This document shows positions 1 through 5,154 of a stretch of DNA of 5,154 nucleotides, one piece after another (position 1 is the stretch's first letter; every line of letters starts with the position of its first letter). Under the pieces are notes generated by a model that saw only the letters and a program-made list of their open reading frames with translations, was not told the origin of the DNA and ran no database searches. A program made the translations under genes and the position numbers. The DNA comes from Candidatus Scybalomonas excrementavium (GTDB taxonomy: Bacteria > Bacillota > Clostridia > Lachnospirales > Lachnospiraceae): positions 1 to 5,154 of the forward strand of contig JADIML010000228.1 of assembly GCA_017694765.1 (NCBI GenBank). Direction: 5' to 3'.

Positions 1-48
1 ATAATAAAATTGAAACAATGTTTTTTAAACGGTTAGAACTTTTAAAAA

Positions 49-77
49 AGTATAACAGCTTATTCCAAAAATCTTAA
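49..77 (-). promoter_or_regulatory. Candidate leftward promoter (weak)
   Basis: On the minus strand there is a TATACT -10 box (54-49) preceded by TG one base upstream (57-56, an extended -10). A 17-base spacer separates it from a TTAAGA -35-like box (77-72). It lies beyond the operon terminator and would drive a gene outside the left edge. AT-rich DNA gives many such matches by chance, so this is only a candidate. The rest of 1-139 holds no gene that I can support. Confidence 0.28.
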
Positions 78-139
78 AATAATGATACGTTCATTTCATA
101 GATGCCTTCTCCTTATTGTGATATCATAAACTATATCTA

Positions 140-187
140 AAAAAAGAGAGTTCCCAAAACATCTTGTTACGAGGAACTCTCTTTTTT
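140..187 (-). terminator. Rho-independent terminator of the ispH-rpsA operon
   Basis: A perfect 15-bp stem is formed by 140-154 and 173-187, around an 18-base loop in which 158-161 can pair with 165-168. Read on the minus strand, the stem ends in a run of seven T, and it begins 25 bases after the TAA stop of the fusion gene. This is the expected end of the leftward operon. Because the base of the stem is A/T on both sides, the plus strand also ends in a T run (182-187), so it could act in both directions. However, I see no rightward gene to the left of it. Confidence 0.93.
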
Positions 188-212
188 ATTTCACACAGTA
201 TTGTAATATATC

Positions 213-2129
213 TTACGCTTCTGCTTCTTCTGTCACTTCTTCTTTTGTATCGTCTAAAGCTTTTACACTTAAGCTGATTTTTTTATCATCTTGTTTGAAA
301 TCAACAACTTTTGCTGTAATTTCTTGTCCAACTTTTAATACATCAGATGGTTTTTCAACATGATCTTTAGAAATTTGAGATACATGAAGTAAAGCATCTA
401 CACCTGGTTCTAATTCTACGAATGCACCAAAATCTGTCATTCTAGCAACTTTACCAGTTACTACGTTACCTACTGCATATTTTTCATCTGCATGTAACCA
501 TGGATTTTGATCATCAAATTTTAAACTTAATGCAATTTTATCACCATCAATAGATTTGATAAGAACTTTTACTTGTTCTCCAACTTTGAAAACTTTCTTA
601 GGGTTTTCAACACGTCCCCAAGACATTTCAGAAATGTGAAGAAGTCCATCTGCTCCACCTAAATCGATGAATGCACCAAAGTCAGTTACATTTTTAACTG
701 TACCTTCTACTGTATCTCCAGCGTTGATTTTTGCAAATAATTCTTTTTGTTTTTCTGCTTTTTCAGCTACTAATAACTGTTTTCTATCACCGATAATTCT
801 TCTCTTACGAGGGTTGAATTCGCTGATTACAAATTGAATTTCTTGACCTGCATATTTTTCTAAGTTCTTTTCATAAGTATCAGATACTAAGCTAGCAGGA
901 ATAAATACTCTTGCTTCTTCTACAACTACGCTTAATCCACCATCTAATACTTGTGCAACTTTTGCTGTCAATACTTCTTTATTATTGAACGCTTCTTCTA
1001 ATCTCTTATTTCCTTTTTCAGCTGCAAGTCTCTTATATGTTAACAGAACCTGACCTTCACCATCGTTAACTTTTAAAACTTTTGCTTCCATTGTGTCTCC
1101 AACGTTTACTTCTTCTCTTAAGTCGATATTTGGAGTGTTTGAATATTCACTTCTAGTGATGATTCCGTCTGCTTTGTAACCAATATTTAAAATGATTTCA
1201 TCTTCTTTTACATCGATGATTGTACCTTCTACAATTTCACCATTTCTAATTGTTACTAAACTTTCCTCTAACATTTGTTCAAAACTCATTTCAGACATGC
1301 CCTTATGAACCTCCTTAATTATATTATTTGGGGTAGAAGCCCCTGCCGTAATACCTACGCTATTAATGGATTCATTGAACATTTTAAAATCCAAGTCATC
1401 AAGTGTCTGTATATAGTAAGTATTCGCACATTCTCTTTTACTTATTTCATAAAGCTTCTGAGTATTCGAACTGCTTTTGCCACCAATAACAATCATTGCA
1501 TCCACTTCTTTTGCAAGAGCGCTTACTTCTGTCTGTCTTTCTTCTGTAGCATTACAGATCGTATTAAAAACACTTATATCATAACCCTTTTTTGAAATAA
1601 TTTCAACTAGATCTTGAAATTTCTTGTAATTAAATGTCGTTTGGGATACGATACAAATACTTTTTTCTTTTGGAATCGCTAAATTTTCAGCTTCTTCTAT
1701 CGTAGAAATAATCGTTGGTGTATTACAAGCCCAGCCTTTGATTCCCTCTACTTCTGGATGCTGTTTGCTTCCAATAATCACAATTTCATGCCCTAATTCA
1801 CTTTGTTCCTTTACAATTTTATGAATTTTCTTTACAAAAGGACAAGTCGCATCGATTAATTCCAATCCTTTGCTCTCAATTAAATCATAAATATCTTTTG
1901 AAACACCATGGGATCTAATGATAATTGTACCCTCTTTTTGTGCTTTTAATTCTTCTAATGACTCAATAACGTCAACACCTTTTTTCTTTAAATCCTCTAC
2001 AACTGTTTCATTATGAATAATTGGACCATACGTATAAATATTTTTTTCATTTGCATGTTCATAAACTTTACTAACAGCACGCTCTACACCAAAACAAAAA
2101 CCTGCTGTTTTCGCTACTCGAACTTCCAT
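213..2129 (-). CDS. ispH-rpsA: Bifunctional 4-hydroxy-3-methylbut-2-enyl diphosphate reductase (IspH) / ribosomal protein S1-like fusion
   Basis: This is one 638-residue reading frame with two parts. Residues 1 to about 277 are IspH (LytB), the last enzyme of the MEP pathway, which reduces HMBPP to IPP and DMAPP with a 4Fe-4S cluster. The three cluster cysteines are present at C12 (GFCFGV), C96 (DATCPFV) and C192 (TICNATEERQ). Also visible are H39, H74, H124, the catalytic E126 in HPEVEG, and TAGASTP (261-267). Residues about 295-625 carry four S1 RNA-binding repeats (roughly 295-369, 384-453, 468-538, 551-624). The last two are the most typical, with TDFGAF at 482-487 and 565-570 and LLHIS/LLHVS. 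The protein ends in an acidic tail. Four repeats is usual for Firmicutes S1-like proteins, against six in E. coli. Such fusions are known in Clostridia. The ATG at 2129 places C12 as in E. coli IspH, but its upstream site (GGAAA, 6 bases away) is weak. It is the last gene before the terminator, 46 bases after cmk. Confidence 0.96.
   Translation of the reverse strand: MEVRVAKTAGFCFGVERAVSKVYEHANEKNIYTYGPIIHNETVVEDLKKKGVDVIESLEELKAQKEGTIIIRSHGVSKDIYDLIESKGLELIDATCPFVKKIHKIVKEQSELGHEIVIIGSKQHPEVEGIKGWACNTPTIISTIEEAENLAIPKEKSICIVSQTTFNYKKFQDLVEIISKKGYDISVFNTICNATEERQTEVSALAKEVDAMIVIGGKSSSNTQKLYEISKRECANTYYIQTLDDLDFKMFNESINSVGITAGASTPNNIIKEVHKGMSEMSFEQMLEESLVTIRNGEIVEGTIIDVKEDEIILNIGYKADGIITRSEYSNTPNIDLREEVNVGDTMEAKVLKVNDGEGQVLLTYKRLAAEKGNKRLEEAFNNKEVLTAKVAQVLDGGLSVVVEEARVFIPASLVSDTYEKNLEKYAGQEIQFVISEFNPRKRRIIGDRKQLLVAEKAEKQKELFAKINAGDTVEGTVKNVTDFGAFIDLGGADGLLHISEMSWGRVENPKKVFKVGEQVKVLIKSIDGDKIALSLKFDDQNPWLHADEKYAVGNVVTGKVARMTDFGAFVELEPGVDALLHVSQISKDHVEKPSDVLKVGQEITAKVVDFKQDDKKISLSVKALDDTKEEVTEEAEA
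1309..1317 (-). promoter_or_regulatory. Internal Shine-Dalgarno sequence at the IspH/S1 junction, with candidate S1-only start at 1298
   Basis: Inside the fusion gene the minus strand reads TAAGGAGGT, a 9-base perfect complement to the 3' end of Firmicutes 16S rRNA. It lies 10 bases before an in-frame ATG (1298-1296, residue M278, MSEMSFEQML). That ATG falls exactly where the IspH part ends and the S1 part begins. Initiation there would give a free 361-residue, four-repeat S1-like protein ending at 213. GGAGG to ATG is 11 bases, slightly long but workable. A short GGGG/CCCC hairpin (1330-1333 with 1340-1343) lies just upstream, followed by an AT-rich stretch that leaves the site likely unpaired. 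The bases also encode KEV of IspH, so chance or a relic of two once-separate genes are the alternatives. Confidence 0.6.
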
Positions 2130-2175
2130 TCTATTTCCAGCTTTCTATTATAAATTTCTATAAATTTTCTATTTT

Positions 2176-2838
2176 TTATTTTTTCTGTTCATACTCATTT
2201 AAAATGGCATGGACAACTTCTTCAATTGTCATATCAGAAGAATCAATTAGTACTGCATCTTTTGCTTGTCTTAATGGAGCAATTTCACGATTCATATCTG
2301 CATAATCTCTTTGAATAATATCTTCTTCGATAATAGCAATATCACACTGTTCTCCTTTTGCAATGAGTTCCTCATATCTTCTTCTTGCTCTTTCTTTGGA
2401 AGAGGCTGTGAGATAAATTTTTACTTGTGCATTTGGAAGAACACATGTCCCAATATCACGTCCATCCATAACAACATGATTTTCTCTTGCAATTTTTTGT
2501 TGTAATTCCAATAGACGTGTACGGATTGCTGGATTTGTTGCGATAATAGAAGCTATTTTTCCAACTTCTTCTACACGAATATATCCGTTTACATTTTCTC
2601 CATTTAAAAGTACCTGTTGTTCTCCATTTTCAAATTTAAGAGCAATGTCTATTTTTTTACTTTCTTCTTCTAATAAAGACTTTTGTTCCATATCAAATTG
2701 ATTTCTTAAAAAATATAAACCCATTGCGCGAAACATCGCCCCAGTATCCACATAAATAAATCCTAACTGTTTGGCAACCCTCTTTGCAATCGTACTCTTT
2801 CCAGCTCCTGCTGGTCCATCAATAGCAATATTCATCAT
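2176..2838 (-). CDS. cmk: Cytidylate kinase
   Basis: Cytidylate kinase phosphorylates CMP and dCMP with ATP, in cytosolic pyrimidine nucleotide recycling. Numbered from the ATG at 2838 the protein has 220 residues, normal for the bacterial family. The P-loop GPAGAGKST is at 8-16. The CMP-binding DTGAMFR is at 31-37, with Thr where E. coli has Ser. DGRDIGT at 125-131 and the lid region RARRRYEE at about 150-157 follow. R177, D181 and R184 have the same spacing as the E. coli CMP-contacting R181, D185 and R188, before PL (188-189). The reading frame is open back to 2910, but that would overlap the flavoprotein gene by 59 bases and add 24 residues before the P-loop strand. The GGGAGG ribosome binding site, 8 bases before 2838, decides the start. 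It sits between the flavoprotein gene and ispH-rpsA, and cmk beside an S1 gene is a common bacterial arrangement. Confidence 0.96.
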   Translation of the reverse strand: MMNIAIDGPAGAGKSTIAKRVAKQLGFIYVDTGAMFRAMGLYFLRNQFDMEQKSLLEEESKKIDIALKFENGEQQVLLNGENVNGYIRVEEVGKIASIIATNPAIRTRLLELQQKIARENHVVMDGRDIGTCVLPNAQVKIYLTASSKERARRRYEELIAKGEQCDIAIIEEDIIQRDYADMNREIAPLRQAKDAVLIDSSDMTIEEVVHAILNEYEQKK

Positions 2839-2844
2839 TTTTTT

Positions 2845-2853
2845 ATCCTCCCT
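2845..2853 (-). promoter_or_regulatory. Ribosome binding site of cmk, overlapping the upstream stop codon
   Basis: The minus strand reads AGGGAGGAT, with GGAGG 8 bases before the ATG at 2838. It shares its first two bases with the TAG stop (2854-2852) of the flavoprotein gene. This fixes the cmk start well downstream of the longest open frame and suggests that ribosomes finishing the upstream gene may help initiation of cmk. Confidence 0.85.
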
Positions 2854-4078
2854 AGCAATGTTCCCCAGCTGCATGTCCTGTTGACCATGCGATCTGTAAA
2901 TTATATCCACCAGTTACTGCATCTAAATCAAGCACTTCACCTACAAAATACAGTCCTTGCACTTTTTTTGATTCCATTGTACTAGGTTGGATTTCTTTTA
3001 CTGCTACCCCACCTTTTGTAACAATTGCTTCTCGAAAGCTTCGTAGACCATTCATATGCAGACGAAATTGTTTGAAGCACTGTACTAAGCGCATTCTCTC
3101 TTCTTTTGTAATGACATTCACTTTCTTCATGGGATCAATTCCACTTCTTTCAATCATAACAGGAATCATTTTTGCCGGTAATAGTTTGTCTAAACAATTT
3201 TTAAACTGCCTTCCTCGATATGCTTCAAAATCTCTTAATAATCTCGCATCTAATTGTTCTACCGTAAGTGCTGGCTTTAAATCAATTTCAATAATCGTTT
3301 CTTCTTTCGTTGGTTTCGCTGGAAGATGAGAACTTGCACTAAGAACAACTGGTCCACTAATTCCAAAATGGGTAAATAAAAGTTCTCCAAAATCTTCGTA
3401 CAACGTCTTTTTGCCCCTTATTACTTTAAATCCAATATTTCTTAAAGATAGCCCTTGCATTTTTTTACAGTCTTCTTCTTTTATATTCATTGGAACAAGC
3501 GCTGGCACAATATCTGTAACAGCATGTCCAACACGTTTAGCAAATTCATATCCATCACCTGTTGAGCCTGTCTGTGGATAAGAAATACCACCTGTTGCTA
3601 CTACTACAGACTCGCTATATAAAATCGTTCCATTTTTCAATTGGACACCTTTTACTTTTTCTTGCTCTACGATTATATTCGTTACTTCTGTATGACATTC
3701 TATCTTTACTTGAAGACGATTTAACTCTTTTAATAATGCTCCAATAATATCGCTGGACTTATCAGAAACTGGAAAGACACGATTTCCTCTTTCTACTTTT
3801 AAAGGACATCCTAGTTCCTCGAAAAGTTTCATAAGATCGTCGTTAGTAAATCCATAAAAAGAACTATATAAAAATCTTCGATTTGTAACAACCTGATTCA
3901 ATAACTCTTCGATATCGCTTGCATTTGTTACATTACATCGTCCTTTTCCTGTAATAAAAAGCTTCTTTCCAACTTTTTCATTTTTTTCAAGAAGAATCAC
4001 TTTTCTTCCTCTTCTAGCAGCGACCAAAGCACAGATCATCCCTGCTGGTCCACCACCTACTACAATTACATCAGACAT
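2852..4078 (-). CDS. HI0933/YhiN/BaiN-family NAD(P)/FAD-dependent oxidoreductase
   Basis: This is a 408-residue flavoprotein of the HI0933 family (E. coli YhiN, B. subtilis YtfP), variously labelled BaiN-like or aminoacetone oxidase-like in databases. The N-terminal FAD-binding Rossmann motif GGGPAG is at 8-13, with the acidic E31 closing the second strand. The family signature GKGRCNVTN follows at 44-52. ATGG with SYPQTGSTGDGY is at 161-177, GELLFTHFGISGP at 231-243, and the C-terminal FAD motif GEVLDLDAVTGGYNLQIAWSTG at about 380-401. No signal peptide or membrane segment is visible, so it is probably cytosolic. The ATG at 4078 is preferred over the in-frame ATG at 4090: the motif AAGGATGG lies 8 bases before 4078 but directly abuts or overlaps 4090. 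It overlaps the regulator gene by 8 bases (ATGTCTGA), which implies translational coupling. The true substrate is unknown. A bile-acid reductase role was proposed for the C. scindens homologue, but nothing in this neighbourhood points to bile acids. Confidence 0.92.
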   Translation of the reverse strand: MSDVIVVGGGPAGMICALVAARRGRKVILLEKNEKVGKKLFITGKGRCNVTNASDIEELLNQVVTNRRFLYSSFYGFTNDDLMKLFEELGCPLKVERGNRVFPVSDKSSDIIGALLKELNRLQVKIECHTEVTNIIVEQEKVKGVQLKNGTILYSESVVVATGGISYPQTGSTGDGYEFAKRVGHAVTDIVPALVPMNIKEEDCKKMQGLSLRNIGFKVIRGKKTLYEDFGELLFTHFGISGPVVLSASSHLPAKPTKEETIIEIDLKPALTVEQLDARLLRDFEAYRGRQFKNCLDKLLPAKMIPVMIERSGIDPMKKVNVITKEERMRLVQCFKQFRLHMNGLRSFREAIVTKGGVAVKEIQPSTMESKKVQGLYFVGEVLDLDAVTGGYNLQIAWSTGHAAGEHC

Positions 4079-4979
4079 AACGAATTCCATCCTTTTTTTG
4101 CATTGATTCTACAGTATCATATACCTCATATTCTTCCCAAAGTCTTTCTAAATCCGATAAACGTGTATAAACGTCATTTCTCTTCTTTAAACAACTTCCG
4201 ACAACTAAAGCATTAATCAGGCTAAGTGGAGCGACTAAGGAATCTACAATCCCAATAACATCACTTCTTGCAATTAAATTACAAGTGCCATAAAGCGTAA
4301 GTGGAGACTGCATACTATCGGTAATTGTAATTGTTTTTGCTCCTTGCTTTTTTGCATAGGCTAATGTTTCTACTGCACGCTTTGAATATCTTGGGAAACT
4401 AATTCCAATAAACACATCGTCTTTTTCGATTCGATAAATTTGTTCTAACGTGTCAAGCATTCCACCAGAATCTACAAGACGAATATTGTCAAAAATCATA
4501 TTAAAATAATGTCCTAAAATTCCTGCCAAAAAAGCCGAACTTCTCACACCTAATATGTAGATATGTTTCGCTTTTAAAATCATATCTAACGCTTTATTAA
4601 ATTCTCCTTCATCACAATCATCTAAAGTATCCTTTAGTTTCTTTCCATCAAACTGTAAAATAGAAGGTAGCAATTTATTTTCATCAACTTGTTCTAACAC
4701 GCTTTCCATTCTTTGAATAGAATTTGACTGGGTTCGAACAACAACTTTTATCGCTTGTTGTAATTCTGGATACCCATCATATCCTAGTTGGTATGCAAAT
4801 CTTACAACTGTCGATTCACTAACTGATGCCTCTTTTCCAAGTTTTGAGGCTGTTAAAAATGCTGCTCTATCGTAATTTTCTATCACATAAGCGGCTAGGC
4901 GTTTTTGTCCCTTACTAAACTCAGATTGCTTAACCTGAATTCTTTGTAATAAATCAAGATTCTCTAGCTTGCTATCCAT
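4071..4979 (-). CDS. MurR/RpiR-family transcriptional regulator (HTH plus SIS domain)
   Basis: From the ATG at 4979 the protein has 302 residues. Residues about 8-80 form the RpiR-type N-terminal DNA-binding domain. Its helix-turn-helix, TASKLGKEASVSESTVVRFAYQLGYDGYPEL, spans 43-73 with the family-typical SESTVVRF. Residues about 137-265 form a SIS (sugar isomerase) domain, the usual effector-binding module for phosphosugars. In this copy the loop that often reads SxSGxT is SFPRYSKR (about 194-201), so the ligand cannot be inferred; the SFPRYS form occurs in other RpiR-like proteins as far as I recall. A GTG start at 4991 is also in frame, but its only ribosome binding site (AGGAG) is a single base away. 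The ATG at 4979 is 13 bases from that site, long but better. It is first in the operon, directly behind the promoter, so it may control its own operon, the divergent gene, or both. Confidence 0.9.
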   Translation of the reverse strand: MDSKLENLDLLQRIQVKQSEFSKGQKRLAAYVIENYDRAAFLTASKLGKEASVSESTVVRFAYQLGYDGYPELQQAIKVVVRTQSNSIQRMESVLEQVDENKLLPSILQFDGKKLKDTLDDCDEGEFNKALDMILKAKHIYILGVRSSAFLAGILGHYFNMIFDNIRLVDSGGMLDTLEQIYRIEKDDVFIGISFPRYSKRAVETLAYAKKQGAKTITITDSMQSPLTLYGTCNLIARSDVIGIVDSLVAPLSLINALVVGSCLKKRNDVYTRLSDLERLWEEYEVYDTVESMQKKDGIRYV

Positions 4980-5013
4980 ATTGAGTTCCACACTCCTCTT
5001 TCATAATCAATAG

Positions 5014-5029
5014 ATTCATTATAGTGAAT
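5014..5029. promoter_or_regulatory. Near-palindrome over the -10 box, candidate operator
   Basis: ATTCATTATAGTGAAT is a 16-base inverted repeat with a single mismatched pair, and it covers the whole TATAAT box of the leftward promoter. A dimeric regulator bound here would block transcription. Autoregulation by the adjacent RpiR-type protein is a reasonable inference, but the site is AT-rich and could be chance. Confidence 0.35.
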
Positions 5030-5046
5030 GATTAAAAATTTTGCAA
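5018..5046 (-). promoter_or_regulatory. Sigma-A-type promoter of the regulator-flavoprotein-cmk-ispH-rpsA operon
   Basis: The minus strand has a perfect TATAAT -10 box (5023-5018), a 17-base spacer and a TTGCAA -35 box (5046-5041), which matches four of six consensus bases. Transcription would begin near 5011, about 32 bases before the regulator ATG. I found no equally good promoter between the four genes, so this may be the main one for the operon. Confidence 0.75.
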
Positions 5047-5087
5047 CGTATATTTTTTCTTTCTTTTTCATAAACTGTTGAAAAACC

Positions 5088-5094
5088 AAAGGAG
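5088..5094 (+). promoter_or_regulatory. Ribosome binding site of the divergent partial gene
   Basis: AAAGGAG lies 8 bases before the ATG at 5103. It is the main evidence that the short open frame at the right edge is a real gene start. Confidence 0.55.
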
Positions 5095-5102
5095 CTACTG
5101 CT

Positions 5103-5154
5103 ATGCGATTTCCTTTCACTTCCATACACAAAGTACATAACAGAATTTTATTCT
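5103..5154 (+). CDS. N-terminal start of a divergent gene of unknown function, cut by the window edge
   Basis: A rightward frame opens with ATG at 5103, preceded by AAAGGAG (5088-5094) with an ideal 8-base spacing, and stays open for all 17 visible codons to the end of the window. The visible residues are MRFPFTSIHKVHNRILF. The basic, then increasingly hydrophobic character would fit the cytoplasmic lead into a first membrane segment, but 17 residues are too few to name a family. It is transcribed away from the regulator gene, leaving about 120 bases between the two starts. Divergent neighbours are frequent targets of RpiR-type regulators. I saw no convincing promoter for it on the plus strand. 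Confidence 0.55.
   Translation, partial: MRFPFTSIHKVHNRILF

Noticed and set aside
1318..1323. TATAAT on the minus strand just before the internal ribosome binding site
   Set aside because: Transcription would begin about at 1311, inside the Shine-Dalgarno sequence, and the -35 position reads GCAGGG. It is not a credible promoter for S1.
1275..1595. Plus-strand open frame of 106 codons
   Set aside because: It lies antisense within the ispH-rpsA gene, whose frame has clear family motifs. Its translation has no recognisable domain and no supporting start site was seen.
2147..2152. TATAAT on the minus strand in the cmk-ispH gap
   Set aside because: There is no -35-like hexamer 16-18 bases upstream and no extended -10. 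The gap is almost pure A/T, where such a hexamer is expected by chance.
2311..2505. Plus-strand open frame of 64 codons
   Set aside because: It is antisense to the conserved core of cmk, including DGRDIGT, and its composition looks like a shadow frame.
2839..2910. Longer 244-residue version of cytidylate kinase starting at 2910
   Set aside because: The extra 24 residues overlap the flavoprotein gene, precede the first conserved strand of the kinase fold, and are unnecessary because a strong ribosome binding site lies 8 bases before the ATG at 2838.
3072..3329. Plus-strand open frame of 85 codons, and a second one at 3562-3747
   Set aside because: Both are antisense to the flavoprotein gene. 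Apparent hydrophobic stretches come from the complement of Glu/Lys-rich codons.
4972..5004. Ten-codon leader frame MKEECGTQYG overlapping the regulator start
   Set aside because: It has no ribosome binding site and begins about 7 bases from the predicted transcript start. Nothing supports translation.
1..5154. Mobile elements, CRISPR arrays, tRNA, rRNA, riboswitches or defence genes
   Set aside because: No transposase or integrase motifs, regular direct repeats, tRNA-like cloverleaf or terminal inverted repeats were seen. The genes fill nearly the whole window and all belong to known families except the partial one at the right edge.

Overview
The window looks like a piece of a low-GC Firmicutes chromosome, most likely class Clostridia and plausibly Lachnospiraceae. 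The reasons are the AT-rich composition, strong AGGAGG-type ribosome binding sites, and a fused ispH-ribosomal protein S1 gene, an arrangement known from Clostridia. I cannot name a species from sequence reading alone.

Four complete genes lie head to tail on the minus strand and read right to left as one probable operon. In transcription order they are: an RpiR/MurR-type regulator (4979 down to 4071); an HI0933/YhiN/BaiN-family flavoprotein (4078 to 2852, overlapping the regulator by 8 bases); cytidylate kinase cmk (2838 to 2176, 13-base gap); and a 638-residue IspH-S1 fusion (2129 to 213, 46-base gap). A sigma-A-like promoter (TTGCAA, 17 bases, TATAAT; 5046 to 5018) stands in front of the regulator. 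A strong 15-bp hairpin terminator (187 to 140) follows the fusion gene. The operon therefore joins a putative sugar-phosphate-sensing regulator to pyrimidine nucleotide recycling (CMP to CDP), isoprenoid precursor synthesis and translation initiation.

On the right edge, a divergent plus-strand gene appears to start at 5103 behind a good ribosome binding site and runs off the window. A near-palindrome over the -10 box of the leftward promoter could be an operator. On the left edge (1 to 139) there is no gene, only a weak leftward promoter candidate and an isolated ribosome binding site followed by a two-codon reading frame.

The most interesting point is inside the ispH-rpsA fusion. At the exact boundary between the two halves there is a 9-base perfect Shine-Dalgarno sequence (TAAGGAGGT) 10 bases before an in-frame ATG, whereas the annotated start of the fusion has only a weak site. 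This suggests that one gene may yield both the fusion protein and a free 361-residue S1-like protein. I see no mobile element, CRISPR array, tRNA or rRNA, and no evidence of a wholly new multi-gene system; this is mostly a housekeeping region.
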